Below are positions 1 to 6,907 of a stretch of 13,695 nucleotides of DNA, piece by piece. The position numbers were made by a program, and so were the translations under genes. The notes beneath the pieces were generated by a model. It was not told the DNA's origin. It did no database searches and saw nothing but the letters and a program-made list of their open reading frames with translations. The stretch comes from CAYZJD01 sp964478455 (GTDB lineage: Bacteria; Acidobacteriota; Terriglobia; Bryobacterales; Bryobacteraceae): positions 1 through 13,695 of the forward strand of contig CAYZJD010000089.1 of assembly GCA_964478455.1 (NCBI GenBank). Direction: 5' to 3'. The stretch's first letter is position 1, and each line of letters opens with the position of its first letter.

Positions 1-15
1 GAATATGAGGGAACC

Positions 16-1230
16 ATGAAGACGCCGGTTTACATGGACAATCACGCGACCACGCCGCTGGACCCGCGGGTGCTCGACGCGATGATGCCGTACCTGACGG
101 ACAGGTTCGGCAACGCCGCCAGCCGCAACCACAGCTTCGGCTGGGAGGCGGAGGAAGCGGTCGAGCGGGCCCGCAAGCAGATTGCCGACCTGGTCGGGGC
201 CGGACCGAAGGAAATCGTCTTCACCAGCGGCGCGACCGAGTCCAACAACCTCGCCATCAAGGGCGTGGCCGAGATGTACGCCGAGAAGGGCGACCACATC
301 ATCACCGCGGCCACCGAGCACAAGGCGGTGCTTGACACCTGCAAGCGGCTGGAGAAGCGGGGCTGTCGCATCACCTGGCTGGGAGTCGGACCGGATGGCC
401 TGATCGACCTCGATGCGCTGGCGAGCGCAATCACCGGACGGACGATCCTCATCAGCATCATGTATGCGAACAACGAGATCGGCGTCATCCAGCCGGTGCG
501 CGAGATCGGCCGGATCGCCAAGGAGCGCGGGGTGCTGTTCCATTGCGACGCCACCCAGGCGGTGGGCAAGGCGCCGGTGAGCGTGATCGAGGACGGCATC
601 GACCTGATGTCGATCAGCGCCCACAAGATGTACGGCCCCAAGGGCGTGGGCGCGCTCTATGCGCGCCGCAAGAACCCGCGCGTGCAATTGACTGCGCAGA
701 TGGACGGCGGAGGGCATGAGCGCGGCATGCGCTCGGGCACGCTGAATGTCCCCGGCATCGTGGGGCTCGGCGAGGCATGCGCCATCTGCCAGCGCGAGAT
801 GGCGGAGGAATCGGCGCGCTTGCGGGCGTTGCGGGACCGGCTCAAGGGCTTGATCGAGGCCGGCCTCGATGAGGTCTACGTCAACGGCTCCATGGAACAC
901 CGGCTGCCGAACAACCTGAACATGAGCTTCGCCTACGTCGAGGGCGAGTCGTTGCTGATGGGGATGAAGGACGTGGCGGTGTCGAGCGGCTCCGCCTGCA
1001 CCTCGGCAACCCTGGAGCCGAGCTACGTGCTCAAGGCGCTCGGCGTCGGGGAGGATCTGGCGCACACGTCGATCCGGTTCGGCCTCGGGCGGTTCAACAC
1101 CGAGGAGGAAGTCGATTACGTCGCCGCGCGCGTCATCGAGGTGGTGACGAAGCTGCGCGAGCTCTCGCCGCTCTACGAGATGGCCAAAGAAGGAGTGGAC
1201 CTGAAATCGATGCAGTGGGCGACCGACTGA
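16..1230 (+). CDS. iscS: Cysteine desulfurase IscS
   Basis: PLP enzyme that converts L-cysteine to alanine and hands the sulfur, as a persulfide, to IscU for Fe-S cluster building in the cytoplasm. The 404-residue length equals that of E. coli IscS and the sequence is collinear with it from the first residues (a D-x-x-ATTPLDPRV start) to the C-terminus. Visible landmarks are His102 in EHK, the PLP lysine Lys204 in SAHKMYGPKG, the GGGHERGMRSGT segment near 231-242, and the mobile catalytic Cys328 in SSGSACTS. That loop is the long IscS type, not the short NifS-like or SufS type. The ATG at 16 is preceded by a GAGGGA Shine-Dalgarno sequence at 7-12. It is the first gene of the visible isc operon and is followed by iscU after 10 bp. 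Only 15 bases precede it, so whether iscR lies upstream cannot be seen. Confidence 0.97.
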   Translation: MKTPVYMDNHATTPLDPRVLDAMMPYLTDRFGNAASRNHSFGWEAEEAVERARKQIADLVGAGPKEIVFTSGATESNNLAIKGVAEMYAEKGDHIITAATEHKAVLDTCKRLEKRGCRITWLGVGPDGLIDLDALASAITGRTILISIMYANNEIGVIQPVREIGRIAKERGVLFHCDATQAVGKAPVSVIEDGIDLMSISAHKMYGPKGVGALYARRKNPRVQLTAQMDGGGHERGMRSGTLNVPGIVGLGEACAICQREMAEESARLRALRDRLKGLIEAGLDEVYVNGSMEHRLPNNLNMSFAYVEGESLLMGMKDVAVSSGSACTSATLEPSYVLKALGVGEDLAHTSIRFGLGRFNTEEEVDYVAARVIEVVTKLRELSPLYEMAKEGVDLKSMQWATD

Positions 1231-1240
1231 GGCGGAATCC

Positions 1241-1642
1241 ATGGCTTACTCGGAAAAGGTTCTCGATCACTACAACAACCCGCGCAACGTCGGATCGCTC
1301 GACAAGGGCGATCCCAACGTGGGCACGGGGATGGTGGGCGCGCCCGAGTGCGGGGACGTGATGAAGCTGCAACTCAAGGTCGATCCGCAGACGGGCATCA
1401 TCGAGGACGCGAAGTTCAAGACTTTCGGGTGCGGCAGCGCGATCGCCAGTTCCTCGCTCGCCACCGAAATGGTCAAAGGCAGGACGCTCGACCAGGCCCT
1501 GGAGATCCGGAACACCCAGATTGTCAGCGAACTCAGCCTGCCGCCGGTGAAGATCCACTGCTCGGTGCTTGCCGAGGACGCCATCAAAGCGGCGATCAAC
1601 GACTACAAGAAGAAGCAGGCCGCCCGCCGCGCGGCGGACTGA
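1241..1642 (+). CDS. iscU: Fe-S cluster scaffold protein IscU
   Basis: Scaffold on which IscS-derived sulfur and iron are assembled into a [2Fe-2S] cluster before transfer to client proteins. The 133 residues align with E. coli IscU along the full length, beginning MAYSEKVLDHYNNPRNVGS. The three cluster ligands are Cys37 (PECGD), Cys64 (FGCGSA) and Cys107 (IHCSVLAEDA), with Asp39 and His106 beside them. The chaperone recognition site LPPVK is at 100-104, directly before His106; in E. coli this is the peptide bound by HscA, and an hscBA pair is encoded just downstream, so the partners match. The short lysine/arginine-rich tail after residue 122 is slightly longer than in E. coli. The start ATG follows a TGAGGCGGA ribosome-binding stretch that overlaps the iscS stop codon, so translation is probably coupled. 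Confidence 0.97.
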   Translation: MAYSEKVLDHYNNPRNVGSLDKGDPNVGTGMVGAPECGDVMKLQLKVDPQTGIIEDAKFKTFGCGSAIASSSLATEMVKGRTLDQALEIRNTQIVSELSLPPVKIHCSVLAEDAIKAAINDYKKKQAARRAAD

Positions 1643-1680
1643 ACAAGTCGGATTACACTGGAAGTAGAGGGGATTCGGCG

Positions 1681-2007
1681 ATGATTCAGGTGACACCCAA
1701 GGCGATCGAGAAGATCCGGCAGGCGTTCGTCAAGCACGGGGTCGCCGAGGGCGGCGGCCTGCGCCTGGGCGTGCAGGGCGGCGGCTGTTCCGGCTTGAGC
1801 TACCTGATCCGGTTTGAGCCCAAGGAGCGCCCCAACGACAGCGTCTACGACTTTGACGGCGTGAAGGTGTTCGTTGACCCGAAGAGCATGCTGTATCTCC
1901 AGGGGATGACCCTTGACTACAAGGAGTCGCTGATCCACTCCGGCTTCGTTTTTGAGAACCCCAACGCGAAGAAGAGCTGCGGCTGCGGGACGTCGTTCTC
2001 AGCTTGA
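1681..2007 (+). CDS. iscA: A-type Fe-S carrier protein IscA
   Basis: A-type carrier/iron-binding protein of the ISC pathway, 108 residues, the usual family size. The invariant cysteines are Cys36 (GGGCSGLSY) and the C-terminal pair Cys100 and Cys102 (SCGCGTSF); together they bind Fe or an Fe-S cluster in the dimer. The same frame stays open upstream to 1348, but that stretch lies inside iscU in another frame and is a shadow. ATG 1681 is chosen because it gives the conserved MIQVTPKAIEKI beginning and has a strong AGAGGGGA ribosome-binding site at 1666-1673 with a 7-nt spacer. It follows iscU by 38 bp. Its TGA stop shares one base with the hscB start codon (TGATG at 2005-2009), which indicates translational coupling. 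Its position beside hscB and hscA favours IscA over SufA or ErpA. Confidence 0.95.
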   Translation: MIQVTPKAIEKIRQAFVKHGVAEGGGLRLGVQGGGCSGLSYLIRFEPKERPNDSVYDFDGVKVFVDPKSMLYLQGMTLDYKESLIHSGFVFENPNAKKSCGCGTSFSA

Positions 2008-2624
2008 TGGAAACATCGTGCTGGCAGTGCGGTGAACCCTCCGAGCAATCGCTGTTCTGCAAGTTCTGCAACAGTCTCCAGCCTCCCGCGGCGGACTATT
2101 ACCGCTTCTTCGGGCTCGAGCGCAGGCTGAGCCTTGACGCGGCGTCCCTTCAAAAGCGTTTCTATGAGCTGAGCCGCCTTCTCCACCCGGACCGCTATTC
2201 ACGCCGTTCCGCGAATGAACAGCGTTACTCGCTTGAGGCCACCGCAATCTTGAACGACGCCTACCGGGTTCTGCGCGACCCGGTCGCGCGCGCCGAATAC
2301 GTCCTCAAGGAAGAGGGCTTCGACATCGGGGAGCAGCGGTCCAAGAACGTTCCGTCCGATCTCCTGGAAGAGGTCTTCGAACTGAACATGGCCCTGGAAG
2401 AACTCCGTGGCGGCGACGCTTCCGTGCGGCCGCATCTTGAAGCGGAGATGGGCAGGTTCGATGCGATGCGCGAAGAGATCGACCGGGAGCTGGCCGCCCT
2501 GTTCGAACAGTACGACGGCGGCCGCCAGCGCGAGACGTTGTCCCAGATCCGCGGCTTGCTCAACCGCCGCCGCTACATCACCAACCTGTCCGCTGAGGTA
2601 CAACAGGAGCTGGAAAACCGGTGA
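2007..2624 (+). CDS. hscB: Co-chaperone HscB with N-terminal tetracysteine module
   Basis: J-protein that delivers cluster-loaded IscU to the Hsp70 HscA and stimulates its ATPase. With ATG 2007 the protein has 205 residues; a TTG three bases earlier is possible but less likely. The first 25 residues hold two CxxC pairs (Cys5/Cys8 and Cys18/Cys21), a probable zinc knuckle absent from the 171-residue E. coli protein but resembling the tetracysteine N-terminus known in human HSC20. A J domain follows at about 29-100, with HPD at 60-62 and the NDAYRVLRDPVARAEYVL segment. The HscB C-terminal helical bundle (IscU-binding) runs from about 115 to 205. The start overlaps the iscA stop by one base. The last codons (Glu-Asn-Arg-stop) lie in the left end of a palindromic repeat that begins at 2614, so the present C-terminus is partly made of repeat sequence. 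Confidence 0.95.
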   Translation: METSCWQCGEPSEQSLFCKFCNSLQPPAADYYRFFGLERRLSLDAASLQKRFYELSRLLHPDRYSRRSANEQRYSLEATAILNDAYRVLRDPVARAEYVLKEEGFDIGEQRSKNVPSDLLEEVFELNMALEELRGGDASVRPHLEAEMGRFDAMREEIDRELAALFEQYDGGRQRETLSQIRGLLNRRRYITNLSAEVQQELENR

Positions 2625-2712
2625 CAGGCTACGCAATTCCCGATTTTGGCCGCCGAGCCGGTTGCGCGATCCAGGCGCGGAATCGGGGATTGCGTAGCCT
2701 CTCACCGGTTTT
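2614..2712. repeat. Long palindromic repeat between hscB and hscA
   Basis: Two 34-nt arms, 2614-2647 and 2679-2712, are reverse complements apart from four positions. As RNA three of the four become G-U pairs, leaving a single C-C mismatch. The arms flank a 31-nt GC-rich centre (2648-2678). The ends are the perfect inverted sequence AAAACCGGTGA / TCACCGGTTTT. The left arm contains the hscB stop codon (TGA 2622-2624) and the right arm ends 9 bp before the hscA ATG. A third, near-identical arm lies after hscA at 4577-4607. The structure resembles a REP/MITE-type palindromic element; no transposase is present and no clear target duplication is visible. In the transcript it would form a very stable hairpin ending in four U residues, so it could act as a partial terminator or RNA-processing site between hscB and hscA. 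Confidence 0.9.
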
Positions 2713-2721
2713 GTGAGGGCG

Positions 2722-4578
2722 ATGGCGGAGCCGCTGCAAATCGATTTCGGCGCCCTCGAGGAGCCGCGCATCGCCGGCATCGACCTCGGGACGACGAACA
2801 GCCTGGTGGCGGTCATGGACCTGACCGGGCCGCGCATCCTTCCCGGCGAGGACGGCGCTCTGCTCGTGCCGAGCATGGTCTCATGCAGCCGCAACGGCGA
2901 GGTCGTCGTCGGCAACCCCGCGCGTGAGCTTCTCATCACCCAGCCGGACTGCACCGTTTACTCGGTGAAGAGGTTGATGGGCCTCGGCGTGGCCGACGTC
3001 GAAGAGGAACTGAAGCTCTTCCCGTTCCGCATCGCCGAAGGAAGCGAGAGCGTCATCCGGCTCAAGCTCGGCGAGAAGACCTTCACGCCGCCCGAGATCT
3101 CGGCCTTCATTCTGCGCCAGCTCAAGAAGAACGCCGAAGCCGCGCTGGGCGAGGCGGTCACGCGGGCCGTCATCACGGTGCCTGCCTACTTCAACGACGC
3201 TCAGCGGCAGGCCACTAAGGACGCCGGCCGGATCGCCGGCTTGGAGGTGCTGCGTCTGGTGAACGAGCCCACCGCCGCTGCGCTCGCTTACGGCCTCGAC
3301 AAGCGCAAAGAGGGCGTCGTCGCGGTCTACGATCTCGGCGGCGGCACGTTCGACATCTCGATTCTGCGCCTCCACGACGGCATCTTCGAGGTGCTCGCCA
3401 CCAACGGCGACACCCACCTGGGCGGCGATGACATCGACAACCGCCTGCTCCGGATCGCGCTCGAGGACATCGCCTCGGAATGGGGCGAGGATCTTTCAGC
3501 CAACGCCGAGGCCGTGCAGCTTCTGCGGCGCGCGGTCATTCAGGCCAAGGAGCGGCTCTCTTTCGTCCCGTTCACGAACATCGAGCTCGAATACCGCGGC
3601 AAGAAGTATCAACGCGAGATCACGCGCGAGCTGTTCGAGAAGCTGATCGCCGACATCGTCGACCGCACGCTCGGCCCCTGCCGCAACTGCATCCAGGACG
3701 CGGGCGTCACCATCGAGGGGATCGACGAGGTCGTGCTCGTGGGCGGCTCCACCCGCATTCCGCTCGTCCGGAAGGCCGTCGAGAACCTGTTCCGCGCCAG
3801 GCCCCACACCGAGCTGAATCCCGAAGAGGTGGTCGCGCTCGGCGCCGCCGTCCAGGCCGGCATTCTCGCCGGGCACGTGGAAGACCAGCTTCTGCTCGAT
3901 GTTACGCCGCTCTCGCTCGGCATCGAGATGATGGGCGGCGTGGTGTCCAAGCTCATCCATCGCAACTCCACCATTCCGGCCAGCGCCACCGAGGTGTTCA
4001 CCACCGCCGTGGACGGCCAGAAGAACGTACTGATCCACGTGGTGCAGGGGGAGCGCGAGCTGGTCAAGGACTGCCGCAGCCTCGCCCGGTTTGATTTGAA
4101 GGACATCGAGCCGCTGCCCGCCGGCGCCGCCCGCGTCGAGGTCCGCTTCCTCATCGACGCCAACGGCATCCTCAACGTCACCGCACGCGACCTTCGGACC
4201 GGCAAGGAGCAGAGCGTCGAGGTGAAACCCTCCTACGGGCTCACCGACGAGGAAGTGGAGGCGATGATCCGCGAGTCTTACGAGATGGCCGAAGCCGACT
4301 TCGCCGAGCGCCAGGTGCGCGAGGCGCGGCTCGAGGCGGACGCGATTCTGCACGCGCTCGAGAAAGCCAAGCAGAACGACGCCTGGTTCGCGCTTTCGGA
4401 CGGCGAGCGCGCGGAAATCGCCAAGGCCGAGAACCAATTGCTGCTCGCCTATCACTCCGACGACCACCTGCTGATCCGAGCGCAGATCGATTACCTGAAC
4501 CGGGTGACCATGAAGCTCGCCGAGATGATGATGGATACGGCCGTCAAGGCCGCGCTCAAAGGAACGAAGATCGAATAA
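2722..4578 (+). CDS. hscA: Hsp70-class chaperone HscA
   Basis: Specialised Hsp70 that, with HscB, binds the LPPVK site of IscU and uses ATP to drive cluster release. From ATG 2722 it has 618 residues, against 616 in E. coli HscA. ATPase motifs are IDLGTTNS at 20-27, DLGGGTFDIS at 204-213 and GGSTRIP at 341-347; the interdomain linker and start of the substrate domain is DVTPLSLGIE at 393-402, and the helical lid covers about 505-618. The N-terminal lead-in (MAEPLQIDFG...) resembles HscA more than DnaK, and the acidic G/M-rich DnaK tail is missing. GTG 2713 is an alternative start three codons earlier; ATG was preferred because GTG has no ribosome-binding site, although the GAGGG before the ATG is only 2 nt away. 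Unlike the other isc genes it is separated from its predecessor, by a 99-bp palindrome. Confidence 0.95.
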   Translation: MAEPLQIDFGALEEPRIAGIDLGTTNSLVAVMDLTGPRILPGEDGALLVPSMVSCSRNGEVVVGNPARELLITQPDCTVYSVKRLMGLGVADVEEELKLFPFRIAEGSESVIRLKLGEKTFTPPEISAFILRQLKKNAEAALGEAVTRAVITVPAYFNDAQRQATKDAGRIAGLEVLRLVNEPTAAALAYGLDKRKEGVVAVYDLGGGTFDISILRLHDGIFEVLATNGDTHLGGDDIDNRLLRIALEDIASEWGEDLSANAEAVQLLRRAVIQAKERLSFVPFTNIELEYRGKKYQREITRELFEKLIADIVDRTLGPCRNCIQDAGVTIEGIDEVVLVGGSTRIPLVRKAVENLFRARPHTELNPEEVVALGAAVQAGILAGHVEDQLLLDVTPLSLGIEMMGGVVSKLIHRNSTIPASATEVFTTAVDGQKNVLIHVVQGERELVKDCRSLARFDLKDIEPLPAGAARVEVRFLIDANGILNVTARDLRTGKEQSVEVKPSYGLTDEEVEAMIRESYEMAEADFAERQVREARLEADAILHALEKAKQNDAWFALSDGERAEIAKAENQLLLAYHSDDHLLIRAQIDYLNRVTMKLAEMMMDTAVKAALKGTKIE

Positions 4579-4614
4579 CCGGTGACAGGCTACGCAATCC
4601 CCGATTTCGCCGCC
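4577..4614 (+). repeat. Solo arm of the isc palindromic repeat after hscA
   Basis: Bases 4577-4607 match the left arm of the 2614-2712 palindrome (2616-2646) at 30 of 31 positions, in the same orientation. Weaker similarity (GCCGCC) continues to about 4614. The matching opposite arm is absent, so this is a half element. It begins on the last bases of the hscA stop codon (TAA 4576-4578) and fills most of the 58-bp gap to iscX. This is the place where E. coli-type isc operons carry fdx. Confidence 0.88.
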
Positions 4615-4636
4615 TGAACACCCGGGAGGCTACACC

Positions 4637-4852
4637 ATGGGCACGCTCACTTGGGAAGACGCCGAAGACATCGCCCTCGCACTGATGGAGCGGTTCCCGG
4701 ACCTGGACCCGCTCACGATCCGCTTCACTGACCTGCACCGCTGGGTGACGGAGTTGCCGGGTTTCGCCGACGATCCTAAGGGTTCCTCGGAGGGGGCGCT
4801 CGAAGCCATCCAGATGGCCTGGTACGAGGAGTGGCAAGACCGCGGGTCCTGA
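4637..4852 (+). CDS. iscX: Small Fe-S assembly protein IscX
   Basis: IscX (YfhJ) is a small acidic protein that binds iron and the IscS surface used by IscU; it is viewed as an iron-responsive modulator of desulfurase activity or an iron adaptor. The 71-residue product has the family pattern: TWEDAEDIALAL at the start, PDLDPLTIRFTDLHRWV at 21-37, and a closing ALEAIQMAWYEEW helix. It aligns end to end with E. coli IscX (66 residues). ATG 4637 has an ideal GGGAGG ribosome-binding site at 4624-4629 with a 7-nt spacer. It is the last gene of the isc operon and converges with the gene ending at 4911. No ferredoxin lies between it and hscA. Confidence 0.95.
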   Translation: MGTLTWEDAEDIALALMERFPDLDPLTIRFTDLHRWVTELPGFADDPKGSSEGALEAIQMAWYEEWQDRGS

Positions 4853-4876
4853 TGACGGCGGCTGCAGTTGAATCGA

Positions 4877-4894
4877 GGGCGTTCCGCGGAGCCC
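4877..4894. terminator. Weak hairpin between convergent genes
   Basis: The 58-bp gap between iscX and the opposing gene (4853-4910) contains GGGC at 4877-4880 and GCCC at 4891-4894 around the self-complementary TCCGCGGA (4883-4890). It is the only hairpin candidate in this convergent gap and so could help end transcription from both sides. It has no T-run on either side and the stem is short, so the terminator label is weak. Confidence 0.2.
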
Positions 4895-4910
4895 ATCTCA
4901 ACCAATCAGA

Positions 4911-6797
4911 CTATTTCAGCAAGGCCAGCAGGTTGGTGTAGTCGTCGGTCCACAAGCGGCGGGATGGAGGCCCGGGCGCGCGGCCGCCTTTGACGATCAC
5001 CCAGGTGGATGCCGCGGCCTGGCGGTACGAGTCCGTGCTGTTGTGGACCACCTCCGCCTCGAGTCCGGATGCGGCCGCGAGGTCGCGCACCACCGGCACG
5101 AGGTCAAAGTACTTGCTGGAAACGTGGACGGCGAGCACGCCGCCCGGGCGCAAGTGACGCAGGTAGACCGAGAACGCCTCGCGGGTGAGCAGGTGGACCG
5201 GGATGGCGTCGCCGGTGAACGCGTCCACCGCGAGCAAGTCAAATTCTTGAGGAGGCTCGCGCTCGAGCGCCAGCCGCGCATCTCCTCCGATCACCTCCGC
5301 CTTGCCCCGGCACTCGCTGAGGAAGCGGAACCGCGAGCGCGCGAGGCGAATCACCATCGGATCAATTTCATAGAAGCGGAAGTAGTCCCCTTCCCTGGCG
5401 TACGCGGCGAGGGTTCCCACGCCCAGACCGATGACCCCGATGCGCCGGCCCTTGCGAGTTATGTACAAGAGCTCGCGGCCGGCGCCGGAAGCGCGCGAGT
5501 AGTAGGTGGTGGCTTCACGGCTCCGCTCCGCCGCAAGGAACTGGGAGCCGTGAAGAATCGTTCCGTTATAAAGCTCGCGATACGCGCCAGCGCCGCTGTC
5601 CTTCTCGCGCACTTCGAGCACCCCGTAGAAGCTTCGCGTCCGGAACGCGCTCCGGTTCTGTAATGGGACGGCGACGGCGAAGGCGGCTAGGGAGATAACG
5701 GCCAGGCGGGCCACGTGCCGCGGCGCACGTCCATAGAGCAAGGCCAGCGCAAGAAGAACGCAAGCCGCAATCGAGACGGGCAGCTCAAGGTAGTCGGAGA
5801 AAAGCACGGGAGCGGCCAGGCCGACGAACACCGCGCCGAGCACGCCGCCGAGCGCCACCATGAGGTAGAACGCCGTGAGCTCCCGCGCCTGCGGGCGGCG
5901 GCGCGCCAGCTCGCCGAGACAGAACATGCAGCAGACGAACAGGCCGCCGTTGAACAAAAGCAAGCCCCAGAGGATGGTGCCGCTCCAGTCATGCAGCTTG
6001 ATGGCAGCAATGAGCGCGGCCACGGCCGCCGGCAACAGCCAGCGAAACAGGCCCGGGCGGTACCAGGCGTCACTGTGAAAGCAGAGGATGAAGCTGAGCA
6101 GGTAAAGGCTCAACGGCAGAATCCAGAGCAGCGGGACTGCGGCGGCGCTCTGGCTTATCTGGTTGACCACGGCCAGCCAGAGGGCCGAGGGTGCGGCGGC
6201 GAGGGCGACCCAGAGCAGGCGGCTCGCGGCCGGAACACCCGGTTCAATAGCGGGAACCGCGCTGCCTTGACGGCTTTGGAGCGCCGACCACGTGGCCAGC
6301 GCAACAAACGCGGCATAGGCGAAGGACCAGCCACGAAGCTGGCTCGCCCGACCGAGGAACGGCTCGATGGCCAGCGGGTAAGCCAGCAACGCCGCGAGCG
6401 ACGCAGCGTTCGACACCGCGAACAGCCGGTACGGCGAGCCGCCGGCCTGCGTCCTGGCGTACCAGGCTTGTACGAGAGGACCGGTCGTGGAGAGCAGAAG
6501 ACAGGGCAGGCCGGTGGAGAGCGTCAGCAGCACGAGGATTTGCACGACCGGCCACTGTTCAAGCAATGGCGCCTCTAACGAGGGCGTCACCGGGAGCAGG
6601 CTCAAGCTGGCCGCCAGCAGGGCGACGTGCAGCAGGACCTGAAACCTCGGAGACAGCCGCCGTACGGACCAGTCGGCATAGAGATAGCCGGCGAGCAGGA
6701 TGGTCTGGAAGAACAGCATGCAGGTGGTCCAGACCCCGGCCGAGCCGCCGAACCACGGCAGCATCACCTTGGCAATCACCGGCTGGATGAGGAACAA
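4911..6797 (-). CDS. Membrane protein fused to a spermidine-synthase-like domain
   Basis: Residues 1 to about 375 contain roughly ten hydrophobic segments, beginning with an FLIQPVIAKVMLPWFGG motif typical of 'fused MFS/spermidine synthase' proteins. From about 385 on comes a soluble SAM-fold domain: glycine-rich motif GVIGLGVGTLA at 454-464, acidic EIDP at 477-480, GGDARLAL near 504-511, and DAFTGDAIPVHLLT at 525-538. Polyamine aminopropyltransferases share this fold, but the substrate of the membrane-fused family is not established, so speE is not assigned. The boundary at 6797 is a TTG that cuts into the first helix. The same frame stays open upstream and encodes a convincing start to that helix (IARTVYAATIFLSSLL), back to a possible CTG start at 6863. 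No ATG, GTG or TTG exists there. It lies downstream of, and probably shares a transcript with, the gene at 6908-8860. Confidence 0.88.
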   Translation of the reverse strand: MFLIQPVIAKVMLPWFGGSAGVWTTCMLFFQTILLAGYLYADWSVRRLSPRFQVLLHVALLAASLSLLPVTPSLEAPLLEQWPVVQILVLLTLSTGLPCLLLSTTGPLVQAWYARTQAGGSPYRLFAVSNAASLAALLAYPLAIEPFLGRASQLRGWSFAYAAFVALATWSALQSRQGSAVPAIEPGVPAASRLLWVALAAAPSALWLAVVNQISQSAAAVPLLWILPLSLYLLSFILCFHSDAWYRPGLFRWLLPAAVAALIAAIKLHDWSGTILWGLLLFNGGLFVCCMFCLGELARRRPQARELTAFYLMVALGGVLGAVFVGLAAPVLFSDYLELPVSIAACVLLALALLYGRAPRHVARLAVISLAAFAVAVPLQNRSAFRTRSFYGVLEVREKDSGAGAYRELYNGTILHGSQFLAAERSREATTYYSRASGAGRELLYITRKGRRIGVIGLGVGTLAAYAREGDYFRFYEIDPMVIRLARSRFRFLSECRGKAEVIGGDARLALEREPPQEFDLLAVDAFTGDAIPVHLLTREAFSVYLRHLRPGGVLAVHVSSKYFDLVPVVRDLAAASGLEAEVVHNSTDSYRQAAASTWVIVKGGRAPGPPSRRLWTDDYTNLLALLK

Positions 6798-6907
6798 CAG
6801 CAGCGAGCTAAGGAAGATGGTCGCGGCGTAAACGGTTCGAGCGATACGGAAATGATAACTCAGCCGGCGCGAGGCAAGCCTATGCCGCTCCGTCCTCCGC
6901 TGTGTCT

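Noticed and set aside
1..15. TGA at 6-8 as the stop codon of an upstream iscR
   Set aside because: Only a few bases are available, so neither the reading frame nor the gene can be supported.
1654..1659. TACACT as a possible internal -10 box ahead of iscA
   Set aside because: No -35-like hexamer lies 16-18 bp upstream, and the iscU-iscA spacing with a strong ribosome-binding site fits simple operon read-through.
3496..4467. 323-codon antisense frame inside hscA
   Set aside because: Mirrors the hscA codon pattern, no start context and no family features.
4577..4636. A remnant ferredoxin (fdx) in the hscA-iscX gap
   Set aside because: The 58 bp are accounted for by the repeat arm and the iscX ribosome-binding site; no cysteine-rich coding remnant is readable.
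5715..6578. 287-codon + strand frame opposite the membrane/spermidine-synthase-like gene
   Set aside because: Highly charged Arg/Glu/Gln-rich product is what results from reading a transmembrane-coding strand backwards; no motif.
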